From Desulfotignum sp. (GTDB lineage: Bacteria; Desulfobacterota; Desulfobacteria; Desulfobacterales; Desulfobacteraceae): DNA of 64,000 nucleotides. Below the pieces are notes generated by a model, which was not told the origin of the DNA, did no database searches, and saw only the letters and a program-made list of their open reading frames with translations. Shown here one piece after another: positions 53,644-62,936 of the stretch (within the stretch, counting starts at the first letter, position 1; each line of letters starts with the position of its first letter). The DNA lies in assembly GCA_018399285.1 (NCBI GenBank), contig JAGYOW010000006.1, forward strand, positions 37,535 to 101,534, given 5' to 3'. The translations under genes and the position numbers were made by a program.

Positions 53644-55065
53644 ATGGGCGTTGGGAATAAAAAATGGCAGGTGTTCATGCTGGTGGGGGTTTCGATTTTC
53701 ATGTCCACCCTGGATTCCAGTATTGTGAATGTGGCATTGCCTTATATTATGGAAGATCTGTCTTCTGATGTGAGAACCGTGCAATGGGTGGTGGTGGTGT
53801 ATCTGCTTACCGTGTCTTCCCTGCTGCTGACATTCGGCAGACTGTCGGACATCCGGGGACGTCGCCAGATTTATGTGATCGGGTTTCTGGTATTCACGGT
53901 GGGATCGTTTGTGTGCGGGCAGGCATGGACATCCGGAATGCTGGTGAGCGCCAGGATCCTTCAGGGGATCGGTGCATCCATGCTCATGGCCTGTTCTCCG
54001 GCCCTGGTGGTGGATGCCTTTCCCCAGACGGAACGGGGAAAAGCGCTGGGTATGATGGGGGCGGTGGTGGCCGCAGGCCTGACACTGGGGCCTCTGGCCG
54101 GCGGGATGATACTGGCCTGGTTTTCATGGCGCTTGATTTTTTATATCAATATTCCCATCGGGGTGATGGCGATGCTCGCCGGTATTCTGGTGCTCAAGGA
54201 TCTGCCCGGCGGTAAGGGGAGCCGGGAGCCTCTGGACAAAACCGGGAGTCTTTTGCTGATTTTGTTTTTGTGCAGCCTGATTGTGACCCTGGTAAGGCTT
54301 CCGGACTGGGGTGTGGTGTCTTTGAAAACCGGGATGGGATTGACGACAGCCATCATCAGTGGATGGTGGTTTGCCATGAATGAAACAAACAGCGCCTATC
54401 CGCTGTTGGATCTGGGGTTGATGAAGATCCGGCTGTTCATTCTTCCTTTGATATCAACGGCCATTCTTTTTGCCAGTTTGTTTCTCCTGGTATTCATGAT
54501 GCCGTTCTATCTCACGTATCCCGGTGGATTTTCCGCCTCAAAAACCGGGGTTATCATGATTGTTCCATTCTTGTTTTTATTGATCATTTCCCCCATATCC
54601 GGGATGCTGGCGGATCGGCTCGGATCCCGGCTTTTGTGTACCCTGGGCATGACATTCATGTGCCTGTCTTTGTTTTTTCTGATTTTTCTGTCTCCGGAAC
54701 AGGGTATATTTGCCATTGTCTGGCGCATGGCTCTGGCGGGTATCGGTACGGCAGTGTTTGTATCTCCCAACAATACCGCCATTATGGGATCAGTGCCCAT
54801 GCATCAGCGGGGTATTGCCTCGGGCGCAACCGCTACGGCCAGAACCCTGGGCATGGTTTTGGGTGTGGCGCTGGCCGGAACGATATTCTCAGCTTTTCTG
54901 ACGTTTCAAGGAGAGGGCATGGACAGTTATATTCCTGCCATGGCACCGGCATTCATGGAGGGATTCAGGCATGTGATGGCAGCCGGTACGATCCTGGCTG
55001 CCATCGGCATTGCAGTGTCATTTTCCCGGGGAAGCGAGAAAATGAAAAAAACGGACCAGGCCTGA
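53644..55065 (+). CDS. DHA2-family MFS multidrug exporter (EmrB/QacA type)
   Basis: This 473-residue protein has 14 predicted helices and the DHA2 hallmarks: MSTLDSSIVNVALPYI in helix 1, GRLSDIRGRRQIYVIG (motif A), ARILQGIGASMLMACSPALVV and GLTLGPLAGGMIL with FYINIPIG in helix 5. It exports drugs or other amphipathic compounds by proton exchange. No EmrA-like partner or regulator lies beside it; divergent from the hypothetical-dusB pair, convergent with the usp gene, three bases apart. Confidence 0.92.
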   Translation: MGVGNKKWQVFMLVGVSIFMSTLDSSIVNVALPYIMEDLSSDVRTVQWVVVVYLLTVSSLLLTFGRLSDIRGRRQIYVIGFLVFTVGSFVCGQAWTSGMLVSARILQGIGASMLMACSPALVVDAFPQTERGKALGMMGAVVAAGLTLGPLAGGMILAWFSWRLIFYINIPIGVMAMLAGILVLKDLPGGKGSREPLDKTGSLLLILFLCSLIVTLVRLPDWGVVSLKTGMGLTTAIISGWWFAMNETNSAYPLLDLGLMKIRLFILPLISTAILFASLFLLVFMMPFYLTYPGGFSASKTGVIMIVPFLFLLIISPISGMLADRLGSRLLCTLGMTFMCLSLFFLIFLSPEQGIFAIVWRMALAGIGTAVFVSPNNTAIMGSVPMHQRGIASGATATARTLGMVLGVALAGTIFSAFLTFQGEGMDSYIPAMAPAFMEGFRHVMAAGTILAAIGIAVSFSRGSEKMKKTDQA

Positions 55066-55067
55066 AA

Positions 55068-55592
55068 TTATTCCCTGTCCCGGGGAACCACGAACACGGG
55101 CACGGAGGACCGTTTCAATACTTTGCGAACCAGTTTGTCTCCCATGGCTTGTGCCACCAACCCCTGTTGTCTGCACCCCATGACGATAAAGGCACAGTCT
55201 TCTTCCACTGCAGAGGAAACAATCTCATCGGCAATGGAATGGCTTTCTGCCACCAGAATTTTTTTTATGGGAGAGACCGCATCCGCCGACATTTTTTCCC
55301 GGTCTTCAAAAAATCCGGCAATGGCCTGGCGGATCCTCAAGGCATCCACATTCTTACCGATGAGCAGATCCTGGGCACCGGATTTGTGTTTGGCTCTGAT
55401 TTCTTTGTAAAGGTTCTCCCCAAATGCCATTTTTACCTGTCGTTGAGCGGACGGGCTGGCTTCTTCCATCACGTGAAGAACGATCAGGTTGGCACCGGTG
55501 TAGGTGGCCATGGTGACGGCTTGTTCAAAAACCGGTTTCATGTCCACGGACAGGTCGGAGGCAAAAAGAATATTCTGGACTTTTCTGGTCAT
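55068..55592 (-). CDS. Universal stress protein family
   Basis: The start at 55592 follows GGGAGAA, giving 174 residues; the track starts six codons upstream. It is a UspA-like single domain: VQNILFASDLSVDMKPVFEQAV at the N-terminus, NLIVLHVMEEA, a glycine-rich segment CAFIVMGCRQQGLVAQAMGDKLVRKVLKRSSVPVFVV at the end that resembles the nucleotide-binding loop. The role is stress survival; ligand binding cannot be judged. Single gene, convergent with the MFS gene. Confidence 0.88.
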   Translation of the reverse strand: MTRKVQNILFASDLSVDMKPVFEQAVTMATYTGANLIVLHVMEEASPSAQRQVKMAFGENLYKEIRAKHKSGAQDLLIGKNVDALRIRQAIAGFFEDREKMSADAVSPIKKILVAESHSIADEIVSSAVEEDCAFIVMGCRQQGLVAQAMGDKLVRKVLKRSSVPVFVVPRDRE

Positions 55593-55827
55593 TGGATTTC
55601 TCCCGTTCATTTATGAGGGTAACAATGGCAAAAAATACATCAAATAATTAACTATCATATACATATATAATTGTTTTGCAAGTCAATTGTTTGCGGCATT
55701 GTTTTGTCAGGTATGGCCGGGTCTCTGCAGCTGCAAGATTTGCAAGGTGTCATAATATTCGGCTATGGCTTGAATCCAGACAGGTTTATGATTATGTTCA
55801 TTAAAATAATTTTTTACAGGAGGAAGT

Positions 55828-56019
55828 ATGAAAGAGATGCTATGGATTATCGGGTTTGTCGGTATTTATCTGTTTCTGCAGATTTATATTCTGCCCAAAA
55901 TGGGAATTTCCACCTGAATGCGGGATGCCTGTCAGGTGGCAGGCAAAAAAACCGGAACGGAAGAAACCACAAACATAATGGATTACCGCCCACCCTCAGG
56001 AAGTGACAAAAAAGAATGA
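55828..56019 (+). CDS. Small membrane selenoprotein (63 aa, in-frame UGA at codon 30)
   Basis: Not in the ORF track because of an internal TGA (55915-55917). An ideal AGGAGG lies seven bases before the ATG at 55828. Read with UGA as selenocysteine it encodes a helix (LWIIGFVGIYLFLQIYILP) directly followed by KMGIST-U-MRDACQVAG, a Sec-X4-Cys redox-like pair, and a polar tail ending at TGA 56017. Starting eight bases after the UGA, TGCCTG-TCAGGTGG-CAGGCA makes a hairpin whose loop (AGGU) sits 15-22 bases downstream, matching bacterial SECIS geometry. Function unknown; a membrane-tethered thiol/selenol redox protein is plausible. Confidence 0.75.
55926..55945 (+). promoter_or_regulatory. SECIS-like hairpin
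   Basis: TGCCTG (55926-55931) pairs with CAGGCA (55940-55945) around the loop TCAGGTGG. Distance from UGA to loop (14 bases) and the GGU in the loop resemble the formate dehydrogenase SECIS of E. coli. Confidence 0.65.
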
Positions 56020-56070
56020 CAGATCCGACAATCGATTTGACATACAGCAGGTTCAAAGGGGCGGTACCAC

Positions 56071-57030
56071 TCAAACATGAGGGCTTGAGTCAAAAAAATC
56101 CGCCACATGGGCTAAATAGGCTTCTAAAGAAGGAGACCTCAAGATTTTTTTTAGCGGGGCTTTGTGGTGTTTAAATGACAGTCCCAGGTAATGCCAGAAT
56201 CCTTTCATGCGGCCGGTAAGATGGCCGGGACCGGAAAACCGGCCGGCATAGGCAGACACCAGATCGTCATGAAATTTTTTTAGCCGTGTCAGGCGCTGGT
56301 CCGGGTCTGACGTAATGCCTTTGATCTCTTCGGGCAGAAATGGATTGGACAGAATGCCTCTGCCGATCATGAACCGGCGAATGCCGGGAAACCGCTGTCT
56401 TACCACTGAAAAAAAAGCGGTGTCTGTTATATCCCCGTTGTAGACAAACGGGTGAACACAGGCGTCCATGGCCACCTCAAACGCATCAAGATCCGCCTCC
56501 CCCCGGTACAACTGGACCCCGGTGCGGGGATGCAGGATCACATGATCCAGCGGGTGACGGTTCAAAACCCGGATCAGATTATGGATCTCTTCTTTGTTCT
56601 GTCGGCCTAAACGGATTTTTACGGACAGCGGTACTGGAATCTGCCCAAGGATGGTTTCCAGAAGCGCGTCAATGGTCTCAGGAAACATCAAAAGACCGGA
56701 GCCGCGCATTTTTTTGGCGATTTTGGAATGGGGGCATCCCAGATTCCAGTTGATCTGGGTATGCCCCATATCAGCCAGATACCGGGCCAGAAATATAAAA
56801 TCATCTGCCACATTGCCCAGGATCTGGGGAACGACCGGAAGGGCCAGATTGTGTTGCGGATTCACATCCGCTATCCGGGAAGGTTTGAGACGCTGGTGCC
56901 CCATGGTGGAGATAAACGGGGCCAGGGCTTCATCCACCCCGGAAAAATGCCTGGCATATACATTTCTGAACGTGACATCTGTAAATCCCTGAAGCGGTGC
57001 CAGTATCAGGGTGAAATCATTGGCTGTCAT
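56071..57030 (-). CDS. tRNA-dihydrouridine synthase (DusC-like)
   Basis: The start at 57030 (MTANDFTLILAPLQGFTDVTF) is preferred to 57042. The 319 residues have the Dus barrel: NWNLGCPHSKIAKKMRGSGLL (catalytic Cys), VKIRLGRQNKEEI, ILHPRTGVQLYRGEADL and FMIGRGILSNPF. Closest in pattern to DusA/DusC-type enzymes (QINWNLGCP), distinct from the DusB-like gene at 52.2 kb. Together the two provide dihydrouridine at different tRNA positions. Confidence 0.9.
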   Translation of the reverse strand: MTANDFTLILAPLQGFTDVTFRNVYARHFSGVDEALAPFISTMGHQRLKPSRIADVNPQHNLALPVVPQILGNVADDFIFLARYLADMGHTQINWNLGCPHSKIAKKMRGSGLLMFPETIDALLETILGQIPVPLSVKIRLGRQNKEEIHNLIRVLNRHPLDHVILHPRTGVQLYRGEADLDAFEVAMDACVHPFVYNGDITDTAFFSVVRQRFPGIRRFMIGRGILSNPFLPEEIKGITSDPDQRLTRLKKFHDDLVSAYAGRFSGPGHLTGRMKGFWHYLGLSFKHHKAPLKKILRSPSLEAYLAHVADFFDSSPHV

Positions 57031-57172
57031 AGAGTGCGGCAACCTTGCATAATTTTGGTTATAAGTTGCATCAAAGCCTTGACAAGGGTCGCGGCCATGT
57101 GCGATGAAGCAGTTTGTTTCGGTCTGATGCTATATATAACATTTAATTGGATTGCAAGGAGTGTTTACCGGT

Positions 57173-58936
57173 ATGAAAGAACTTTATCAGGAATTGATCC
57201 ATATCAACCAGATGGCGGATGATTCCCGGAAAGAAGACAAGGCAAAAGCCTTTTTCAACACCTTGAACCAGATGCCGATTCCGGATCATTTCAACTGGGC
57301 GGGACAGATTTTTGAGGATTTTCACGTCAAGGAACATCCTGATAAAACTGCGTTGATCTGGCATGATATCCATACCGGTGACACCCGGTCATTCACCTAT
57401 CTGGCATTGATGCAGAAAGCCAACCAGCTGGTGAATTTTCTGTCTGAAAACGGGGTGGGTCACAAACAGAACATGTATATGATGGCACCGGTTGTCCCTG
57501 AAATGTGGTTTGCCAGCCTTGCCTGCATCAAAGCCGGTATCGTGGCGGTTCCTACAGCCACGACCATGACTTCCCGGGAAATGGAATACCGGTTTGAAAC
57601 CTACCCGCCGGATGTGGTGCTGGCGGATGAAGCCAGTGCCGAGTTCATCGATCAGGCGGCCGAACAGACCGGTATTCATCCCAAAATCAAATTGGTGCTG
57701 GGTAACAGAGAGGGCTGGACCGGGTTTGATGAGATTTTCCGGCAACCCATGGATGCACCGGCCGCGCCCACCCGGTCTGATGACATTTTGTTCTGCTTTT
57801 TCACCTCCGGCACCACCGGACTTCCCAAACGCGTGGGACACACGGCCGTGTCATATCCCCTGGGTCATCTGTCCACCAGCATCATCATCGGTGTCAAACC
57901 CGAGGACATTCATCACAATCTGAGTGCGCCCGGCTGGGCCAAATGGTCCTGGTCCTCTTTTTTCGTGCCCTTCAATGTGGGGGCCACCGTGACCGCGTTT
58001 TCCTTTTCTGCGCTGGATCCGGGACTGTATCTCAATGCCCTGGAAACACATCAGGTGACCACATTCTGTGCCCCGCCCACGGCCTGGCGGATGTTTGTGA
58101 ATTCGGATCTGTCCGGCATCCGGTTGACAGGACTGCGCCAGTCCGTATCCGCAGGTGAGCCGTTGAACCCGGACGTGATCAACCGGTGGGAAAAACATAC
58201 CGGTACCCGGATTCGTGATTTCTACGGACAGACCGAATCCACCGCCATGATCGGCAATCCCCCCTGGATGGCCGATAAAATGCGGTCCGGATCATTCGGT
58301 ATCCCGTCATTTATGTATGACGTGGCCCTGGCCGATGATGAAGGCAACGAGATCACCTCTCCGGATACGGTGGGGCATATTGTGGTCAAACTGAACCGGT
58401 GGCGGGGCATCGGCCTGTTTTCCGAATATATCGGCAATCCGGAAAAAATGAGTTCTGTGTTTGTGGATCATTTTTATTACACCGGAGACCGGGCATCATT
58501 TGATGCGGATGGATACTGGTGGTTTGTGGGAAGGGCGGATGACGTGATCAAATCTTCGGATTTCCGTATCGGTCCCTTTGAGGTGGAAAGCGCCCTGATC
58601 GAACATCCGGCTGTGGCGGAAGCCGCGGTGGTGGGTGCACCGGATCCCCAGAGATACCAGCTTGTCAAGGCGTATGTGATTTTAAATTCAGGCATTGAGG
58701 GAAACCGGGAACTTGCGCTGGAGCTGTTCAAACATACCACGAATATCCTGGCGAAATTCAAGATTCCCAGAATCATCGAGTTTGTGACGGAAGTGCCCAA
58801 AACCATCTCCGGAAAGATCCGGCGCATTGAGTTGCGGGAAATGACCGCTTCCAAATCAGACCCGGCTGGATCCGGTCATTTCAAGGAGTACTTTTACTGG
58901 GATTTTCCGGAGTTGAGTTCCAAAAACAGGAAATAG
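57173..58936 (+). CDS. AMP-forming acyl-CoA synthetase
   Basis: Start 57173 (MKELYQELIHINQM, GCAAGGAG upstream) gives 587 residues. The ANL signature FFTSGTTGLPKRVGHT, the DFYGQTESTAMIGNPP motif, the YYTGDRASFDADGYWWFVGRADDVIKSSDFRIGPFEVE hinge and the C-terminal catalytic Lys (TISGKIRRIEL) are all present. It resembles the medium-chain/acetyl-CoA synthetase branch; acid specificity is not evident. The next gene, an acetyl-CoA hydrolase/transferase on the other strand, is convergent, ten bases apart. Confidence 0.9.
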   Translation: MKELYQELIHINQMADDSRKEDKAKAFFNTLNQMPIPDHFNWAGQIFEDFHVKEHPDKTALIWHDIHTGDTRSFTYLALMQKANQLVNFLSENGVGHKQNMYMMAPVVPEMWFASLACIKAGIVAVPTATTMTSREMEYRFETYPPDVVLADEASAEFIDQAAEQTGIHPKIKLVLGNREGWTGFDEIFRQPMDAPAAPTRSDDILFCFFTSGTTGLPKRVGHTAVSYPLGHLSTSIIIGVKPEDIHHNLSAPGWAKWSWSSFFVPFNVGATVTAFSFSALDPGLYLNALETHQVTTFCAPPTAWRMFVNSDLSGIRLTGLRQSVSAGEPLNPDVINRWEKHTGTRIRDFYGQTESTAMIGNPPWMADKMRSGSFGIPSFMYDVALADDEGNEITSPDTVGHIVVKLNRWRGIGLFSEYIGNPEKMSSVFVDHFYYTGDRASFDADGYWWFVGRADDVIKSSDFRIGPFEVESALIEHPAVAEAAVVGAPDPQRYQLVKAYVILNSGIEGNRELALELFKHTTNILAKFKIPRIIEFVTEVPKTISGKIRRIELREMTASKSDPAGSGHFKEYFYWDFPELSSKNRK

Positions 58937-58945
58937 GGAGCTGTT

Positions 58946-60802
58946 TCAGTTAAAAGGCATTTCCACTTCGATCTCTCCACTGCCGGAACGAATGAATTTG
59001 GCGTGGGGATACCGTTTTTGAAATACTTTGAGCATTTTGCGGTTTTCCGCAAGTACCGTGGCAATGAACCGGGTGTAATTGTTTTCTTTGGCAATTTTTT
59101 CCAGGGTTTTCAGCAGAAAAGAGGCGATGCCCATGCCGTGGAGGTTTTCTTTGACCAGAAAAGCAACCTCTGCGGCATTTTCCGTGGCTTCGGCATAGGA
59201 ACCGATGGCCACGATCTGTTTGCGTTGTCCGGCCTGCATCACCCCGATCAGGGTCATGTTTCTTCGATAATCCACCTCAGCCCATTGCTGCTGGAGCATT
59301 TCTCTGGAAAATACTTTGCGTTTGTTGAAAAACCGGTAATAGATGGAATCTTCCTGCAATGAATAGTAGAAATGCCGGGATTCGAATTCATCGGAGGGCA
59401 GCAGAGGACGGAAATTGATATCCTTGCCGTTGTCCAGTTTCAATGAATAATGGTAGGAATCCAGAAACATCAGATCCTGACTGGTGGGCGGCACCTGATC
59501 CGGAAAAATATAATGGCGTTTTTTGGCTTCCTCGATTAATTCTTTACGGAATTTGGGATGGGCGATCTGGGCCAGTTCCATGACCCGCTGGTAAATGCTT
59601 TTACGCCGCATTTCCGCAATCCCGTATTCCGTGACAATGATATCGATGTCACCCCGGGTGGTGGCGACACCGGCTCCTTCACTCAAATGGGGCACGATAC
59701 GGGACACCGTATCATTCTGGGCCGTGGACGGGATAATAATAATTGAAAACCCACCCTCGGACATGGCCGATCCCCGGATGAAATCCACCTGGTCCCCGAT
59801 TCCGCTGTAAAACAGATACCCTTTGGAATCCGTACACACCTGTCCGGTCAGATCCACTTCCAGCGCGGAACTGATGGAGATGAGCCGGTCGTTTTTGGCA
59901 ATCACATTGGGATCATTGACAAATTCCGATGATTTGAAATAAAACATGGGATTGTTGTCCACATAGTCGTATAAAGCTTTGGATCCCATGCATAATGAGG
60001 CGACCACCCGATCCGGCAGATAATTTTTTTTCCGGTTGGTGATCACTTTTTTGTGAAACAGAGGCAGCAGCCCGTCGGTGATGACCTGAGTGTGAATGCC
60101 CAGATCTTTTTTGTCTGCCAGAGACGTCATCACCGCATCGGGCAGATGCCCGAAACCGATCTGGAGCGTGGCGCCGTCATCCACCAGCATATTGACATAA
60201 TGCCCGATACGTTCGATGACTTTCTGGTTTTTCTGGGTGGCCAGAGATTCCAGTATGGGTTCATCATATTCCACCAGAAAATCGATTTCATCGATGTGTA
60301 CCACGGAATCCCCCCAGGTCCGGGGCATCTGTGGGTTGACCTGGGCGATGACCAGGTCGGCATTTTTCATTCCCGACAGCGTAATATCCACGGATATGCC
60401 AAGAGAGCAATACCCGTGTTTGTCCGGAGGACATACCTGGATAAGGGCCACATCCAGCCCGATTTCCCGGTGTTCAAAAATTTTGGGAATCTGGGACAGA
60501 TACACTGGAATATAATCAATTTTTCCTTCAAATGCGGATTGGCGCATGAGTACGGAGATGAAAAACAGTTTGATGGAAAATCGGGATAAAAATTTTTCAT
60601 CATGAATATATTTTGACAGAGAGGATGACAGCATCTGGTAAACAATGATGTCCTGGGCACTCTGGTTTTCCACCATGGCTTTGATCAGTTGCTGGGGTTC
60701 TCCGCAACCCGTCCCGATAAATACCCGGCTCCCGTTTTTTATTTTTTTGACACTCTCTTCCGGTGTGAGGAGTTTTTCCGGGCATACATCCCTGAGATCC
60801 AT
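58946..60802 (-). CDS. Acetyl-CoA hydrolase/transferase fused to a GNAT domain
   Basis: This 618-residue protein has an acetyl-CoA hydrolase/CoA-transferase domain (SVKKIKNGSRVFIGTGCGEPQ, LQIGFGHLPDAVMTSLADKKDLGIHTQVITDG, GQVCTDSKGYLFYSGIGDQVDFIRGSAMSEGG, VVTEYGIAEMRRKS) up to about residue 450 and then a GNAT acetyltransferase (FRPLLPSDEFESRHFYYSLQEDSIYYRFFNKRK, VKENLHGMGIASFLLKTLEKIA, the acetyl-CoA loop). The catalytic Glu of the transferase family falls in TEYG-like context. It handles acyl-CoA/acetate exchange; the tail may acetylate an amine or lysine. Confidence 0.9.
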   Translation of the reverse strand: MDLRDVCPEKLLTPEESVKKIKNGSRVFIGTGCGEPQQLIKAMVENQSAQDIIVYQMLSSSLSKYIHDEKFLSRFSIKLFFISVLMRQSAFEGKIDYIPVYLSQIPKIFEHREIGLDVALIQVCPPDKHGYCSLGISVDITLSGMKNADLVIAQVNPQMPRTWGDSVVHIDEIDFLVEYDEPILESLATQKNQKVIERIGHYVNMLVDDGATLQIGFGHLPDAVMTSLADKKDLGIHTQVITDGLLPLFHKKVITNRKKNYLPDRVVASLCMGSKALYDYVDNNPMFYFKSSEFVNDPNVIAKNDRLISISSALEVDLTGQVCTDSKGYLFYSGIGDQVDFIRGSAMSEGGFSIIIIPSTAQNDTVSRIVPHLSEGAGVATTRGDIDIIVTEYGIAEMRRKSIYQRVMELAQIAHPKFRKELIEEAKKRHYIFPDQVPPTSQDLMFLDSYHYSLKLDNGKDINFRPLLPSDEFESRHFYYSLQEDSIYYRFFNKRKVFSREMLQQQWAEVDYRRNMTLIGVMQAGQRKQIVAIGSYAEATENAAEVAFLVKENLHGMGIASFLLKTLEKIAKENNYTRFIATVLAENRKMLKVFQKRYPHAKFIRSGSGEIEVEMPFN

Positions 60803-60964
60803 GAATTTTTTCTCCTGTTAAAAAGCCGTTGGATTTGATGCCTGTCATTATGAAATACTTTTGTGTCAAAGTACAGAAAAAATGCGGCTCTCTGTGGAAG
60901 CACCATGATGGTATTGCGGTTTTTCAAACCATGGGATATGTTGGCTCAATGAATGAAAGGGGAT

Positions 60965-61228
60965 CATGATAAACGAGTTAAAAAAACCCGGCTCATCGTC
61001 ATGCCGTTTGTGCCGGATTCGGGCCGGGCGTTCAACGGAACCGGGCTGGGTCTACATTTTCTGCTGGGAAATTTGTTCGGGGTGCACCCGGGATAACGGA
61101 TTTCAGGCATCGGTTTCAACAATGGCTTGGTAAGGCCGATCTCGCGTTTCCCTGGACCGAAACTGTTTTCTGGCCGGAGTGGATCACCCCCAGCGCATGG
61201 GTGTCAAAGAAAATTCCGGATTAGTCGG
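60965..61228 (+). pseudogene. Unidentified gene fragment
   Basis: Frames read TRLIVMPFVPDSGRAFNGTGLGLHFLLGNLFG, then DFRHRFQQWLGKADLAFPWTE and EWITPSAWVSKKIPD with single-base shifts and an early stop. The N-terminal stretch looks like the start of a larger protein, but nothing continues it. I do not recognise the family. It occupies the gap between the acetyl-CoA hydrolase start and cutA. Confidence 0.4.
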
Positions 61229-61243
61229 GTCGGCCGGGATTTT

Positions 61244-61558
61244 TCATGCCCCAGTGGTCTGGTCGATCCAGTCGAGAAATTCGGGCAGACCCCTGGAAAT
61301 CGGTATTTGAAGAATCTGGGGGACCTCATAGGTGTGATGCTTTCGTATGAATGATTCCAGAGCTGGATACAGGGCAGTCCGGGTCTTGATGGTCAGCCGT
61401 GTTTCCGTTTCGGTCTGCACCCGGCCCTCCCAGGTATAAACGCTGACCACCGGATTCATCTGCACACAGGCCGCCAGTTTGTCATGCACGATCCTGGATG
61501 CCAGTGAACGAGCCTCAGTTTCGCCTTTACAGGTAACAAGAACCATACAATGGGACAT
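61244..61558 (-). CDS. cutA: CutA-like divalent cation tolerance protein
   Basis: The ATG at 61558 has TTAGGAGAG upstream; the track's start is too long. The 104 residues are a complete CutA1: MVLVTCKGETEARSLASRIVHDKLAACVQMNPVVSVYTWEGRVQ, ALESFIRKHHTYEVPQILQIPISRGLPEFLDWI, the trimeric ferredoxin-like fold. Linked to copper/divalent cation tolerance in E. coli; the actual role is uncertain. Convergent with the fragment on the other strand, 43 bases from the lysA-like stop. Confidence 0.92.
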   Translation of the reverse strand: MSHCMVLVTCKGETEARSLASRIVHDKLAACVQMNPVVSVYTWEGRVQTETETRLTIKTRTALYPALESFIRKHHTYEVPQILQIPISRGLPEFLDWIDQTTGA

Positions 61559-61601
61559 GATCTCTCCTAATTCTGAATGGATAATCGGTGCCTGTTTCCG
61601 G

Positions 61602-62864
61602 TCATGGTGCCGGCAGGATCCGGGGTTCAAATTCCAGGGTGGCAAAATAATCGATCATGGTTTCAGCCCGGCGGATCAGGGCAACACTGCCGTCTTTTTT
61701 CAGTATCAGTTCTTTAGGACGTAAATGACCGTTGTAATTGAATCCCATGGACTGGCCATGGGCCCCGGTATCGTGGATGACCACAAAATCACCTTCACAG
61801 GTTTCAGGCAATGGCCGCTGAATCGCAAATTTATCGTTGTTCTCGCACAACCCACCCACCACGTCCACCGGTCCGACTGCCGGCAGATGCTCTTTGCCGT
61901 GGATGTGAACATGGTGGTAGGCACCATATAACCCCGGCCGCATCAAAGCGGACATGGATGCATCCACGCCCACATAATTCCGATAAATCTTCTTGTGATT
62001 GATGACCGTGGTGACCAGAACCCCATGGGGGCCGGTGATAAAACGACCGCTTTCCATATACAGTCTGGGAACCCATCCGTTGGTTTTTTTGAATTGATCC
62101 AAAGATTGGATAACACCCTGTGCCATGGCGGTCAGATCAAAGGGGGTGTCATCGGGAGCGTAGGGAATGCCCAGTCCGCCACCGATGTTGATGAATTCAA
62201 ATTGGATGGACAATTTCTGGTGAAGGTGGGAAATGACATTTAAAAGCATGTCTGCGGTTTCCACCATATAAGTGTAATTCAATTCATTGGATGCCAGCAT
62301 GGTATGAATGCCAAACCGTTTGATACCCATCCGCACGGCAGTATCATAGGCGGTGTATAACTGGTCCCGGGTCAGCCCGTATTTGGCTTCCACCGGATTG
62401 CCGATGATATGATTGCCGGCTCTTTCAGGTCCGGGATTGTATCGGAAACAGATCAGTTCCGGAACCCCGGGCAGCTTTTGGATCAACGAGAGATCATCCA
62501 GGTTCAAAATAGACCCACCATGATCCATGGCGGTCTGAAACTGCTCTGTACAGGTATTGTTGGAAGTGAACATGATATCTTCGCCGGCGGATCCGATTTT
62601 TCTGGCCAGAACCAGTTCCGGAACCGAACTGCAGTCAAAGCCGAATCCATTTTGCTTGAGAAGCGTCATGACTGTCGGGTTCGGCAGCGCTTTGACCGCA
62701 AAATATTCTTTGAATCCTTTCAGGGGTGAGAATGCAGCGTTGAGACGGTCACAGGTGTCGCAGATTCCGGTTTCGTCATAAATATGAAACGGGGTGCCAA
62801 ACGTTTCAGCAATGTCCGGCAGCATCCGGGACAGTCTTTTTTTAAACGCGTCTGACATGGGCAT
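61602..62864 (-). CDS. Fold-III PLP decarboxylase, diaminopimelate decarboxylase type
   Basis: The start at 62864 has AAGGAAA six bases upstream and gives 420 residues; the 437-residue track start has no ribosome site. The PLP lysine lies in FKEYFAVKALPNP, followed by GFGFDCSSVPELVLARKIG, INIGGGLGIPYAPDD, YMESGRFITGPHG and the C-terminal CENNDKFAIQRPLP loop (Cys-Glu pair at the second active-site half), the layout of LysA and its relatives. It most likely makes lysine from meso-diaminopimelate, though carboxynorspermidine or other decarboxylases are possible. The Lrp-type gene sits upstream. Confidence 0.85.
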   Translation of the reverse strand: MPMSDAFKKRLSRMLPDIAETFGTPFHIYDETGICDTCDRLNAAFSPLKGFKEYFAVKALPNPTVMTLLKQNGFGFDCSSVPELVLARKIGSAGEDIMFTSNNTCTEQFQTAMDHGGSILNLDDLSLIQKLPGVPELICFRYNPGPERAGNHIIGNPVEAKYGLTRDQLYTAYDTAVRMGIKRFGIHTMLASNELNYTYMVETADMLLNVISHLHQKLSIQFEFINIGGGLGIPYAPDDTPFDLTAMAQGVIQSLDQFKKTNGWVPRLYMESGRFITGPHGVLVTTVINHKKIYRNYVGVDASMSALMRPGLYGAYHHVHIHGKEHLPAVGPVDVVGGLCENNDKFAIQRPLPETCEGDFVVIHDTGAHGQSMGFNYNGHLRPKELILKKDGSVALIRRAETMIDYFATLEFEPRILPAP

Positions 62865-62936
62865 GGTTGATTTCCTTGAAAATAAATGGTTGGTGAATAT
62901 GTGTGGCCTGTGCAACTAAAATCTGGACAAAAAGCA

